Source of the DNA: Pelagibacterium luteolum
GTDB lineage: Bacteria; Pseudomonadota; Alphaproteobacteria; Rhizobiales; Devosiaceae
Direction of reading: 5' to 3'
DNA: 64,000 bases
NCBI RefSeq assembly: GCF_900100665.1
Contig: NZ_FNCS01000005.1
Location: 62,001 to 126,000 of the forward strand
Shown: positions 9,230-20,507 of the stretch, piece by piece
Position numbering within the stretch: the first letter of the stretch is position 1
Layout of the letters: each line of letters begins with the position of its first letter
Translations under genes and position numbers: made by a program
Notes under the pieces: generated by a model
Told to the model about the DNA's origin: nothing
The model's database searches: none
Seen by the model: only the letters and a program-made list of their open reading frames with translations

Positions 9230-9814
9230 ATGAAAAGACTAGCTCTTGCCCTTCTCGCCATTGCGTTGTCCCAGCCCGCAGCTGCGTTCGAGCAGCGCGG
9301 GCTCTATGTTGGCATTACCGGGACCATGACCCCGGGCGAGGTGACCAATGGGTTCGAAGACAAAGAATCGCTGAGTGGCGGCATGTTTGGCGGCCAGATC
9401 GGCTATCGATTCAGCGCCGCATCGTTTCTTATCGGGATCGAAGCCGACTATCTATGGGGTGGCGCTGAAGCGCGTTCGGCCAATTCGCGGATCGGCATCG
9501 ACCAAATGGGCTCGCTGCGGGCCATGCTCGGGATGCCGGTCGGTCCATTCCTGCCCTATCTCTCCGCCGGTGGTGTGATTGCCCAAGCCAGCCTAGAGGA
9601 TTCCTCGTTGCTGTCCGATCCGTTGCAGGACAACGTCCATCTGGGGCTGACGGCCGGGGCCGGTCTGGAAGTGGCGCTGACGACGTCCATCGCGCTCCGC
9701 GGCGAGTATCAGTATATCAAATTGGGGCCGATGGATTATTCCACCCAGAGCGGCCCGACATCGCTCGAATATGACGTTCATGCGATCAAGATCGGCGCCA
9801 ATATGAGCTTTTAG
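9230..9814 (+). CDS. Outer-membrane beta-barrel protein (OmpA/opacity-like, 8-strand type)
   Basis: 194 residues beginning MKRLALALLAIALSQ with a signal peptide ending AAA before FEQRG. The rest alternates hydrophobic and polar residues in strand-length blocks (GLYVGITGTM, GGQIGYRF, FLIGIEADYLWGG, AGAGLEVAL, GEYQYIKLG) and ends IGANMSF with a terminal Phe. This is the usual BAM-recognised C-terminus of small beta-barrels in the outer-membrane beta-barrel family. Such proteins are abundant in Hyphomicrobiales; the specific role is unknown. Confidence 0.8.
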   Translation: MKRLALALLAIALSQPAAAFEQRGLYVGITGTMTPGEVTNGFEDKESLSGGMFGGQIGYRFSAASFLIGIEADYLWGGAEARSANSRIGIDQMGSLRAMLGMPVGPFLPYLSAGGVIAQASLEDSSLLSDPLQDNVHLGLTAGAGLEVALTTSIALRGEYQYIKLGPMDYSTQSGPTSLEYDVHAIKIGANMSF

Positions 9815-9916
9815 GCCCTCAGGCCGCCGAAGGTCCCCCTATACCGATGTTGCGTCTTTAGCCCCATTGGAACCCTCCTCAACCATATGCGTTAAATCGG
9901 CGAGATAAACATTAGA

Positions 9917-9944
9917 CCGAACCGAGGCCCGGCCGACGGTTCGG
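9917..9944 (+). promoter_or_regulatory. Perfect 8-bp stem-loop just upstream of the PagL-like start codon
   Basis: CCGAACCG (9917-9924) pairs exactly with CGGTTCGG (9937-9944). The 12-nt loop itself contains a GGCC/GGCC mini-palindrome. The stem ends 12 nt before the ATG at 9957, so in RNA it would sit next to the ribosome entry site, and as DNA it could be an operator. No T-run follows, so it is not an intrinsic terminator. Confidence 0.45.
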
Positions 9945-9956
9945 CGGGTTCTTGCC

Positions 9957-10556
9957 ATGAAATGCATTGTACTCGCAGCAACCGTAATGGTTGTCGCCTC
10001 CCCGGCCCTCGCACAAATGAACACAACCGGCGAGCCGACGCGCGGTGACCAATCCGTGTTTATCATGGGCGGGGTGATGGGCGCCGGGCATGAGCTGGAG
10101 ATGCTCAACCCATTCACCGCCGAATATGAGGACGCGATCGTTCTTGGCGGCGGGTACCAATATTTCTTTTATGAGCCTTTTGACGGTGTGCGCGTGGGCG
10201 CCGAAGTCGGTGCCGTGGCGCGGATCGGCGAAACGACAACCGGAGAGGCCTGGGCCGGAATCGTCACCAAGCATGATGGCGTGGTTGTCGGGGACACTAT
10301 CCGCCTATCCCCGTCGGTGACGTTTGGCGGCAGCGTGGTAACCGGTACTATGGGCGTGGAAGCCCAGCGCGCCGAGGGCGACGGGTTGCCAGGCGAGGTA
10401 TTGTTCTACCTCAGCCCTGAAATTTCAGTATCGCACGTCGACAATCCCAATACCGAAGCCTTCTGGCGCCTACACCATCGTTCGGGAGCATGGAACAGTT
10501 TCGGTGGCGGCGGTAGCGCCAATGCGACGATGATCGGGGTTCGGACGAGCTTCTAA
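9957..10556 (+). CDS. Outer-membrane beta-barrel, PagL-like (acyloxyacyl hydrolase / lipid A 3-O-deacylase family)
   Basis: 199 residues with signal peptide MKCIVLAATVMVVASPALA. The mature sequence is built of amphipathic strands (FIMGGVMGAGHEL, AIVLGGGYQYFF, GVRVGAEVGAV) and ends GVRTSF. Near the C-terminus is WRLHHRSGAWNSFGG; the H-x-S within it matches the catalytic His-x-Ser of PagL-type lipid A 3-O-deacylases, followed by a Gly-rich turn as in acyloxyacyl hydrolase homologues. If active, it would trim lipid A in the outer membrane. The expected catalytic Glu was not placed with confidence. Its stop codon overlaps the map stop codon on the other strand. Confidence 0.6.
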   Translation: MKCIVLAATVMVVASPALAQMNTTGEPTRGDQSVFIMGGVMGAGHELEMLNPFTAEYEDAIVLGGGYQYFFYEPFDGVRVGAEVGAVARIGETTTGEAWAGIVTKHDGVVVGDTIRLSPSVTFGGSVVTGTMGVEAQRAEGDGLPGEVLFYLSPEISVSHVDNPNTEAFWRLHHRSGAWNSFGGGGSANATMIGVRTSF

Positions 10557-11308
10557 GCGGCCAGCGTCACGACGACTGCGCCACGCGTTGTGGCGACGAT
10601 CGTGTGCTCGTATTGAACGCACAACGCCTTTGGCATCGCCACCAGCGTCCAAGGATCGTCATGCGACTTTTCTTCTGCGATCTGTCCACCCAGTGACAAG
10701 AACGGTTCGACCGTAAACACCAGTCCATTGGCGATGCGGCGGCGCTCTGAGCGGTCGGGCCAGGTAGGGATTTCACCCGGTTCGTCGTGCAGCCCATGGC
10801 CAATGCCGTGGCTAGCGAGATTGCGGATCAGTGTGTAGCCGTTGGTTCCGGCAAATTTTCCGATCGCATCGCCCACGTCGGCCAGTCGACCACCAGCCCT
10901 GACGGCACGGATGCCCGCCCACATGGCTTTCTTGCCATCACGGCAAAGCTTTTCGATCTTCGCCGTGCCGGGTGGCACGATAAACGACGCTCCGGTATCG
11001 GCGAAGATGCCGTCTTTTTCTGCTGAGACGTCGATATTGACCAGATCGCCGGCGTTGATGACGCGCGGTCCAGGAATGCCGTGGGCGACTTCTTCATTGA
11101 CCGAAATGCAGGTGGCGCCGGGGAACTGGTAGGTGACTTCAGGTGCCGAGCGTGCGCCGTTGTCGTCCAGTATTTTTCGCCCGATATCGTCGAGTTCCTT
11201 CGTCGTCATGCCAGGCTCGAGCGCAGCGGCCATGGCGTCGCGGGCCACGGCGCAAATCCGGCCGATGGCGCGGAGGCGATCAAGATCTTCTTCCGACGTG
11301 ATGGTCAT
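10553..11308 (-). CDS. map: Type I methionine aminopeptidase
   Basis: Removes the initiator Met from new proteins. Its 251 residues carry the pita-bread metal ligands in order: Asp in NIDVSAEKDG, Asp in FADTGAS, His in SHGIGHGLHDEP, Glu in FTVEPF and Glu in QYEHTIV. The substrate-side motif HGIPG is present. No N-terminal zinc finger is present, as is normal for bacterial MetAP1. It follows pgi with a 1-bp gap, so they are probably co-transcribed. Some alphaproteobacteria carry two map genes and this could be either. Confidence 0.93.
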   Translation of the reverse strand: MTITSEEDLDRLRAIGRICAVARDAMAAALEPGMTTKELDDIGRKILDDNGARSAPEVTYQFPGATCISVNEEVAHGIPGPRVINAGDLVNIDVSAEKDGIFADTGASFIVPPGTAKIEKLCRDGKKAMWAGIRAVRAGGRLADVGDAIGKFAGTNGYTLIRNLASHGIGHGLHDEPGEIPTWPDRSERRRIANGLVFTVEPFLSLGGQIAEEKSHDDPWTLVAMPKALCVQYEHTIVATTRGAVVVTLAA

Positions 11309-11309
11309 A

Positions 11310-12950
11310 CTATTGCTTTAGCTCATGGAAGCGCGCGAGAAGGCCGCGGGTGGAGCTGTCATGCGTGTCGGTCGCGGCGTCGGTTTCGACCTTGGGCAGA
11401 AGCGCCTTGGCCAGTTGCTTGCCCAGTTCGACGCCCCACTGGTCATAGGAATTGACGTTCCAGATCGTGCCCTGGACGAAGACCTTGTGCTCGTAGAGAG
11501 CGACGAGCTTGCCGAGCGTTTGTGGATCGAGCTTGGAATACAGCAGCGTGTTGGAGGGGCGGTTTCCGGGGAATACCTTATGGGGCACCAGCGCCTTGAT
11601 CTGGTCTTTGGAGAGACCGGAGCCTTTGAGTTCGTTGGTGACTTCCTCGGCGGTCTTGCCGAGCATAAGCGCTTCGGACTGGGCAAAGCAGTTTGCGACC
11701 AGCTTAGCGTGGTGCTCGGGGTGCTGTTCATGCCGGTTGGCAGCGATCAGGAAATCGCACGGGATGACCGCGGTACCCTGATGGATCAGCTGGTAGAACG
11801 CGTGTTGTCCGTTGGTGCCGGGTTCGCCCCAGATCACGGGCCCGGTTTCCCATGGCGCCGGTTTGCCATTGAGCGTCACCGATTTGCCGTTCGATTCCAT
11901 ATCCTGTTGCTGGAGATAGGCCGGGAAACGTGAGAGGCGCTGGTCGTATGGCAGGACGGCATGGGTCGCAAAGCCCCACGCGTTGCGATACCAAACGCCA
12001 AGCAGACCCATGATGACGGGCAGGTTCTTTTCGAGCGGCGCTGTGAGGAAATGCTGGTCCATCTCATAGGCGCCGCGCAGGAAGGCTTCGAAGTTCTCGT
12101 AGCCGACGGCAATGGCGATCGGCAGGCCGATGGCGGACCAGACGGAATAGCGGCCGCCGACCCAGTCCCAGAAGCCGAAGATACGCTCGTCGCGGATGCC
12201 GAACTGGGCGCAGGCTTCGAGATTGGTCGAGACTGCGGCGAAATGGTCGGGCACTGCGTCTTCGCCGAGGAATTCCGAGATCCAGCCGCGCGCTGAGCGG
12301 GCATTGGTCATGGTTTCGTCGGTGGTGAAGGTTTTCGACGCAACGATGAACAGCGTCGTTTCCGCGTTGAGCATCTTGAGCGTGTCGTGGATGTGAGCGC
12401 CATCGACATTGGAGACGTAATGGACACGCAGGTTTTTCCGCGTCAGCGGCTCGAGCGCGAGGGTGACCATGGCCGGGCCGAGATCGGAGCCGCCGATGCC
12501 GATATTGACGACATCGGTGAACTGGTCGCCGCGGGCGCCGCGGATCGCGCCGTCTCGGATATCGTCGGAAAAGCCTTTAATGCAGGCGAGGACGTCGCGG
12601 ACGGCGGGCATGACATCGGCGCCGTCAACGGTAACCGGTTCGTCACCGAAATAGCGCAGGGCCATGTGGAGGACCGAGCGGTTTTCGGTCGTGTTGATGG
12701 GTTTTCCCGCCCACATATCGTCGCGGCGGCCCTCGACGTCGACATCGCGGGCGAGGTCGAACAGCGCGGTCATCGACTGGCTGTCGATACGGTTTTTTGA
12801 ATAGTCGAGAAGAAGGTCGTCAAAGCTCACAGAATAGGTGGCGAAGCGGTCGGGGTCATGGGCGAAAAGGTCGCGCATGGTCGTGTCCGCGAGGCGCTTT
12901 TTGTGTTTCTTCAGGCTTTCGAAAGCGGTTTTGCGGACTTTGTTGGACAT
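11310..12950 (-). CDS. pgi: Glucose-6-phosphate isomerase
   Basis: Interconverts glucose-6-P and fructose-6-P. It has 546 residues from the ATG giving MSNKVRKTAF; a 14-codon upstream extension overlaps tgt and is less likely. Family signatures seen: GIGGSDLGPAM for phosphate binding, SKTFTTDET, GGRYSVWSAIGLP, and near the end NVNSYDQWGVELGK with the catalytic Lys. It starts 8 bp after tgt and is followed 1 bp later by map, in the long minus-strand run. It supplies the fructose-6-P used by GlmS. Confidence 0.97.
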   Translation of the reverse strand: MSNKVRKTAFESLKKHKKRLADTTMRDLFAHDPDRFATYSVSFDDLLLDYSKNRIDSQSMTALFDLARDVDVEGRRDDMWAGKPINTTENRSVLHMALRYFGDEPVTVDGADVMPAVRDVLACIKGFSDDIRDGAIRGARGDQFTDVVNIGIGGSDLGPAMVTLALEPLTRKNLRVHYVSNVDGAHIHDTLKMLNAETTLFIVASKTFTTDETMTNARSARGWISEFLGEDAVPDHFAAVSTNLEACAQFGIRDERIFGFWDWVGGRYSVWSAIGLPIAIAVGYENFEAFLRGAYEMDQHFLTAPLEKNLPVIMGLLGVWYRNAWGFATHAVLPYDQRLSRFPAYLQQQDMESNGKSVTLNGKPAPWETGPVIWGEPGTNGQHAFYQLIHQGTAVIPCDFLIAANRHEQHPEHHAKLVANCFAQSEALMLGKTAEEVTNELKGSGLSKDQIKALVPHKVFPGNRPSNTLLYSKLDPQTLGKLVALYEHKVFVQGTIWNVNSYDQWGVELGKQLAKALLPKVETDAATDTHDSSTRGLLARFHELKQ

Positions 12951-12958
12951 GGTTTCCC

Positions 12959-14092
12959 CTATTCCAGCGCGGGCAGATCGCCTTTGGCCCATGCTTCGCG
13001 GACCGATGCGCTGTATTGATCGAAAGTCGTATTCTCAATCGCATTTCGCATGCCGGCCATCAACTCCTGATAATAGGAAAGGTTGATCTGGCTTAATATC
13101 ATCGCACCAAGCATCTCTTCGCAGCGTACGAGGTGATGCAGATAGGCGCGCGAAAAGCGGCGGGCCGTGGGATTTGGCGATTCTTCGTCTAACGGACGGT
13201 GGTCGTCCTTGTGGCGGGCGTTTTTCAGGTTCACGACGCCGAACCGCGTGTAGGCGTGGCCGTGACGGCCGGCGCGGGTTGGGTGAACGCAATCGAACAT
13301 GTCGATGCCCCGCGCGACGGCGCCGAGGAGATCGTCGGGTTTGCCCACGCCCATGAGATAGCGCGGCTTTTCAGTAGGCAGTTGCGGCGTGATGTCGTTT
13401 AGGACGGTAAACATCACCTCCTGCGGTTCGCCGACGGCGAGGCCGCCGACCGCGTAGCCGTGAAATCCGATATCGATGAGGCCCGCAGCTGAGCGCGCGC
13501 GCAGGCCCGGGTTGTCGCCGCCCTGGACAATGCCGAACAGTGCCCTGCCCTTTGCATTGTCGAAGGCCTTTTTCGAGCGTTCGGCCCAGCGGATGGACAG
13601 CTCCATGGCGCGATTGAGTTCGTCGCGCTCGGCGGGAAGGCTGACGCATTCGTCGAGCTGCATGATGATGTCGGAATCCAGCAGCTTCTGGATCTCAATG
13701 GAGCGTTCGGGCGTGAGGCTGTGGGACGAGCCGTCGATATGGGATTTGAAGGTGACGCCGTTTTCGTCAAGCTTGCGCAGCTTGGCGAGGCTCATCACCT
13801 GGAAACCGCCGGAATCGGTGAGGATCGGGCGCTGCCAATCCATGAACTCATGCAGGCCGCCGAGGCGATCGACCCGCTCGGCGCCGGGGCGCAGCATGAG
13901 GTGGTACGTGTTGCCCAGGACGATATCGGCCCCAGTCTCGCGCACCTGTTCGGGATACATGGCCTTGACCGTGCCGGCGGTGCCGACGGGCATGAAGGCC
14001 GGCGTGCGGATTTCGCCGCGCGGCGTATCGATCTGGCCGCGACGGGCCATGCCATCGGTGGCCTGCAGGGTAAATTTGAAGTCTTGGGTCAT
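12959..14092 (-). CDS. tgt: tRNA-guanine transglycosylase (queuine tRNA-ribosyltransferase)
   Basis: Exchanges G34 of GUN-anticodon tRNAs for preQ1 on the way to queuosine. 377 residues in a TIM barrel with [35 protein letters not shown] and the second Asp in [14 protein letters not shown]. Near the C-terminus the family zinc site C-x-C-x2-C is not present: the aligned stretch reads [21 protein letters not shown], with Ser/Asn/Ala where cysteines are expected and only the His-His kept. The gene overlaps queA by 4 bp; queA acts on the base Tgt inserts. Confidence 0.95.
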   Translation of the reverse strand: MTQDFKFTLQATDGMARRGQIDTPRGEIRTPAFMPVGTAGTVKAMYPEQVRETGADIVLGNTYHLMLRPGAERVDRLGGLHEFMDWQRPILTDSGGFQVMSLAKLRKLDENGVTFKSHIDGSSHSLTPERSIEIQKLLDSDIIMQLDECVSLPAERDELNRAMELSIRWAERSKKAFDNAKGRALFGIVQGGDNPGLRARSAAGLIDIGFHGYAVGGLAVGEPQEVMFTVLNDITPQLPTEKPRYLMGVGKPDDLLGAVARGIDMFDCVHPTRAGRHGHAYTRFGVVNLKNARHKDDHRPLDEESPNPTARRFSRAYLHHLVRCEEMLGAMILSQINLSYYQELMAGMRNAIENTTFDQYSASVREAWAKGDLPALE

Positions 14093-15162
14093 GGAGCCGA
14101 GCGGAACAGGAGCGAGGAGTCGCCGTAGGAATAGAAGCGGTAGTCGGTGTCGATGGCGTGCTTATAGGCTTTGCGCATGGTCTCCAAGCCGGAAAAGGCA
14201 GAGACCAGCATGAAGAGCGTCGAGCGCGGCAGATGGAAATTGGTCATCAGGACATCGACGACCCGGAAGTTGAAACCGGGCGTAATGAAGATGTCGGTTT
14301 CATCGGCGAAGGGCTCAAGCGTTCCGGTCTTGCGCGCGGCGCTTTCCAGGAGGCGTAGGCTGGTTGTGCCGACGGCGACGACGCGACCACCTTCGGCCCT
14401 GGCCGCATTGATGCGCTGGACGGTCTCCGGCGAGACGACGCCCCATTCGGCATGCATCTTGTGATCGTCGGTGTCGTCGGCCTTCATGGGGAGAAAGGTC
14501 CCTGCCCCGACATGGAGCGTTACGCGTTCGATGGTCACGCCTTTCGCTTCAAGCCGTGCGAGGAGTTCGGGGGTGAAGTGCAGACCTGCAGTCGGTGCGG
14601 CGACGGCGCCGTCGTGCTGGGCATAAACTGTCTGGTAGTCGGTTTTGTCGCGGTCTTCGATACCGCGTTTGGCCCCGATATAGGGCGGGAGCGGCATCGC
14701 GCCGCGCGCCTTGATCGCTTCGTCGAGAATGGCGTCCGAGAAGTCGAAGGCCAGCGTCACCTGCCCGTCTTCGACGGCTTTGACGGTGGCTGACAGCTCA
14801 TCGAGCATGCAGACTTCAGTGGTGGCGCCGAAGACGACGCGGTCGCCAGCCTTCAGCCGCTTGGCGGGACGCGCGAAGGCCAGCCAAGTGTTGCCGTTCT
14901 CGCGCTTGTGCAGGTTGAACGACACCGAGGCGGAGAACTCGCCACGATGGCGCGTACCGCGCAGATCGGCTGGGATGACACGGGTGTCGTTCACGACCAG
15001 CACATCGCCCGGCACGAGAAGGGCTTCGAGATCAGTGACGACCTGGTCGGACAGCTCAACATCTGGCGAGACGACAAGCATTTTAGCGCTGTCTCGCGGA
15101 GTGACCGGGTGCAGGGCGATATGGCGGTCGGGGAGATCGAAGTCGAAGAGGTCGACTTTCAT
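14089..15162 (-). CDS. queA: S-adenosylmethionine:tRNA ribosyltransferase-isomerase
   Basis: Converts preQ1-tRNA to epoxyqueuosine using the ribosyl group of AdoMet. 357 residues from the ATG giving [11 protein letters not shown], a typical QueA beginning; an upstream TTG at 15174 would add four residues. Family stretches seen: [51 protein letters not shown] and [25 protein letters not shown]. It overlaps tgt by 4 bp (ATGA), so the two queuosine genes are coupled. Its 5' side abuts the broken parE gene. Confidence 0.96.
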   Translation of the reverse strand: MKVDLFDFDLPDRHIALHPVTPRDSAKMLVVSPDVELSDQVVTDLEALLVPGDVLVVNDTRVIPADLRGTRHRGEFSASVSFNLHKRENGNTWLAFARPAKRLKAGDRVVFGATTEVCMLDELSATVKAVEDGQVTLAFDFSDAILDEAIKARGAMPLPPYIGAKRGIEDRDKTDYQTVYAQHDGAVAAPTAGLHFTPELLARLEAKGVTIERVTLHVGAGTFLPMKADDTDDHKMHAEWGVVSPETVQRINAARAEGGRVVAVGTTSLRLLESAARKTGTLEPFADETDIFITPGFNFRVVDVLMTNFHLPRSTLFMLVSAFSGLETMRKAYKHAIDTDYRFYSYGDSSLLFRSAP

Positions 15163-15170
15163 AGGCAAGC

Positions 15171-15500
15171 TCAATCAATGGTGGGGCTGGTGATCCACGA
15201 AGGTACATCGCGCGATGCGTGAAGCACGCGCCAGACGTCTATATGATCAACGCGTTCGAAATAGAAGATGAGATAAGGATAGCGCCGCAACGGCCAAAAC
15301 CGTAAATCCTGCAGATCGGCGATCTGAGCATATTTTAAACCGCCCAGCGCGGCATGTGCCTCGATATGCCTGAATGCGTCTTCCAGCTATTCCAGAAAGG
15401 CAATGGCGATACGCGCGCCGGCTTCAGTCTGGTAATATGAGGCGGCGAGTTGGATGTCTCGCGTCGCTACGATACGCCGAACGGATGGTTTAGTCGTCAT
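15171..15500 (-). pseudogene. parE: ParE-like toxin gene with an in-frame amber stop at codon 38
   Basis: Reading from the ATG at 15500 (overlapping the parD stop as ATGA) gives 37 codons, MTTKPSVRRIVATRDIQ... to AIAFLE. A TAG follows at 15389-15387, and then 71 more codons continue in the same frame to TGA at 15173. Before the stop: RDIQLAASYYQTEAGARIA, the RelE/ParE helical hairpin. After it: LEDAFRHIEAHAALGG, LRFWPLRRYPYLIFYFE and IDVWRVLHASRDV, which are the family's beta-strands and C-terminal R-x-L-H-x-x-R-D motif. A single base change in one codon accounts for the break; the rest looks intact. The toxin is probably inactive unless the amber is suppressed. Confidence 0.85.
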
Positions 15501-15733
15501 ACATCGCCGGACGCAATTTGTGCCTTTAATTGCGCAAAGAATGCGTCATTTGAAGTGCTGTCTGGCTCAGAAGCACCGCCTTCCAACAAAAGCATACGAA
15601 GCTTCTTCACGTCGCGATCCTTGCGGATCAGCTCACGCACATATTCGCTGGATGTGCCGTACGAGCCCGAGGCGACTTGCTCGTCGACATGGGCTTTGAG
15701 GGCTTCTGGAAGGGAGATGTTCATGGTGCTCAT
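15497..15733 (-). CDS. parD: ParD-like antitoxin (ribbon-helix-helix)
   Basis: 78 residues beginning MSTMNISLPEALKAHVDEQV, with a second possible start at the Met of MNISL (15724). The N-terminal strand MNISLP followed by two helices (SSEYVRELIRKDRD) is the ribbon-helix-helix DNA-binding fold of type II antitoxins such as ParD/CC2985. The C-terminal part (about residues 48-78) is the acidic, flexible toxin-binding tail. The stop overlaps the parE start by 4 bp. It lies between a cyclophilin gene and queA, apparently inserted in an otherwise conserved gene row. It may persist after loss of the toxin because it still represses its own promoter or neutralises related toxins. Confidence 0.85.
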   Translation of the reverse strand: MSTMNISLPEALKAHVDEQVASGSYGTSSEYVRELIRKDRDVKKLRMLLLEGGASEPDSTSNDAFFAQLKAQIASGDV

Positions 15734-15739
15734 CGGGAT

Positions 15740-15768
15740 ATAATAAGGCCGATGGCAAAAATTGGCAA
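15740..15768 (-). promoter_or_regulatory. Probable parDE promoter
   Basis: On the minus strand: -35 TTGCCA (15768-15763), 17-bp spacer, -10 TATTAT (15745-15740). Transcription would start about at the ATG at 15733, so the mRNA may be leaderless, or translation may begin at 15724. The -35 lies inside the hairpin of the upstream ppi terminator. Confidence 0.45.
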
Positions 15769-15788
15769 GGACGCTTGGCGCCCTTGCC
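15757..15788 (-). terminator. Intrinsic terminator of the cyclophilin genes
   Basis: On the minus strand GGCAAGG (15788-15782) pairs with CCTTGCC (15770-15764), with an inner CGC/GCG pair, followed by AATTTTTG. It sits 11 nt after the stop of the ppi gene at 15799. Confidence 0.6.
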
Positions 15789-15798
15789 CTGTCGCGCT

Positions 15799-16272
<474 letters not shown>

Positions 16273-16291
16273 GATTGGCTTCCTTTTTTGG

Positions 16292-16915
16292 TTATTGCGG
16301 TGCTGCGACGCGCAGCGAAACCATTGTCGAGGGATTGGCGACGGTGCCATTGGCCGCCGGATTGCCCTGCTCGAGTCCGTCGATAAGGTCCATGCCTTCT
16401 ATGACGTTCCCAAAGAGGGTGTATTGACCGTTGAGGTGCGCGGAATCCGCAGTGACGATAAAGAACTGCGAATTGGCAGAGTTCGGGTCCATCGAGCGTG
16501 CCATACCCAGCGTGCCGCGCACAAAATTCTCGTTGGAGAATTCGGCGGCGAGATCTGGCATGTCAGAGCCACCCGTGCCGTTGCCGAGTGGATCGCCGGT
16601 CTGGGCCATAAAGCCGGTGATCACGCGATGGAAAACGAGCCCATCGTAAAAGCCTGAATTGGCAAGTTCGGTGATCCGGGCGACGTGTTCGGGCGCGAGA
16701 TCGGGGCGCAGGGCGATAGTAACGTCGCCAGATTCCAGCGTCAAAGTCGCGATGGGCGCATCTGCAGGAATTTCGCTGGCCGGCGTCTGCGCGTTGGCAG
16801 GGGTTTGCCCGAAGGGCAGATAGGGCCAGGCGACCATGACGGCAAAGAGGCCGACAAAGGCAAAGACAAGCGCGCCGACCATGCGGTTGGCGGGTTTTTG
16901 AGGCGATCCAGCCAT
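16292..16915 (-). CDS. Membrane-anchored or periplasmic cyclophilin-type peptidyl-prolyl isomerase
   Basis: 207 residues. An N-terminal hydrophobic segment (about 11-31) acts as an uncleaved anchor or signal, followed by a short linker rich in Ala and Pro. The cyclophilin domain spans about 50-207 with FHRVITGFMAQTGD, DPNSANSQFFIV and LNGQYTLFGNVIEGMDL. It most likely helps fold envelope proteins. Its ATG overlaps the coaD stop by one base (TAATG), indicating translational coupling. Confidence 0.92.
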   Translation of the reverse strand: MAGSPQKPANRMVGALVFAFVGLFAVMVAWPYLPFGQTPANAQTPASEIPADAPIATLTLESGDVTIALRPDLAPEHVARITELANSGFYDGLVFHRVITGFMAQTGDPLGNGTGGSDMPDLAAEFSNENFVRGTLGMARSMDPNSANSQFFIVTADSAHLNGQYTLFGNVIEGMDLIDGLEQGNPAANGTVANPSTMVSLRVAAPQ

Positions 16916-17403
16916 TATTGCTCCAGGAGTTTGAGAACTGCGCGAGGGACGAAAGGGGTGATATCGCCACCCATTTCGGAAATCTGGCGCACGAGGGTTG
17001 CAGAAATGTGGCGGACATAGGGGCTGGCCGGGACGAACACCGTCTGAATATCGGGCGCCATCTGGGCATTCATGCCCACCATCTGCATTTCATAATTATA
17101 GTCTGTGGTATCGCGTAGGCCACGGATTACGATGCCGGCGCCGCAGCGTTGGGCCGCCTGAACCATGAGACCATCGAACTCGACGATCTCGATGGCGACG
17201 CCTTTGCGAGTGCCGATTGCTCCTGCGGTTTCGGCAAGAAGGTCACGGCGCTGGTGCGCTGTCAGCATGGCCTTTTTGGCGGCGTGAACGCCGATGCCGA
17301 CGATCAGCCTGTCCACGAGCTTGCAGCTCCTCTCGATAACATCGAGATGGCCGTTGGTGACAGGGTCGAACGACCCAGGGTAAAATCCGACGCGTTCAGT
17401 CAT
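16915..17403 (-). CDS. coaD: Phosphopantetheine adenylyltransferase
   Basis: Fourth step of coenzyme A synthesis: phosphopantetheine + ATP to dephospho-CoA. 162 residues, family length. The nucleotidyltransferase signature GSFDPVTNGHLD lies at 10-21 (T/HxGH type). Later motifs include GLRDTTDYNYEMQM and the C-terminal SSTLVRQI-like stretch, here ISATLVRQISEMGGD. It lies between gyrA and the cyclophilins in the same orientation, the order usual in related genomes. Confidence 0.95.
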   Translation of the reverse strand: MTERVGFYPGSFDPVTNGHLDVIERSCKLVDRLIVGIGVHAAKKAMLTAHQRRDLLAETAGAIGTRKGVAIEIVEFDGLMVQAAQRCGAGIVIRGLRDTTDYNYEMQMVGMNAQMAPDIQTVFVPASPYVRHISATLVRQISEMGGDITPFVPRAVLKLLEQ

Positions 17404-17498
17404 AGGCGGTTTTTGTCATGGGGCGGGCGAGAGTGCAAGCTTGGGCGATCATTGCCAGCGGTACAAAGAGAAATGTCATTTTTGGGCAGAGATCGCTT

Positions 17499-17534
17499 AA
17501 AAAAAAGACGCCGACCACCGTGGTGGTCGACGTC
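17499..17534 (-). terminator. Intrinsic terminator of gyrA
   Basis: On the minus strand GACGTCGACCACC pairs with GGTGGTCGGCGTC around a short loop, with the stem between 17534 and 17507, followed by eight T. It starts 18 nt after the gyrA stop. This is the clearest factor-independent terminator in the minus-strand run. Confidence 0.85.
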
Positions 17535-17552
17535 CTGGACATTCAGATCAGC

Positions 17553-20297
<2,745 letters not shown>

Positions 20298-20507
20298 GAT
20301 GCTCGTTTCTGAGACTGATTCTTCTGGTCAGGGTGTATTCGATTCCGACCGGAGATACCAGTTTATGACGCCCTTGTAGGGCATGAGAGGCACAGTTTTC
20401 TATGCTGTGCGAGGCAATGATATCGATTACAAGAAAGCTCTCGCCCAAACCGGGCCAATCGGTTGAATGGCGAGAGCATGCCCGCGCCCTTTTCTGAGTG
20501 GTTCTCC

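Noticed and set aside
6487-10600. Integrated element bounded by a repeat of the tRNA-Lys 3' end
   Set aside because: I looked for a second copy of the GGTTCGAATCCCG 3' portion downstream and saw none, and no integrase gene is present.
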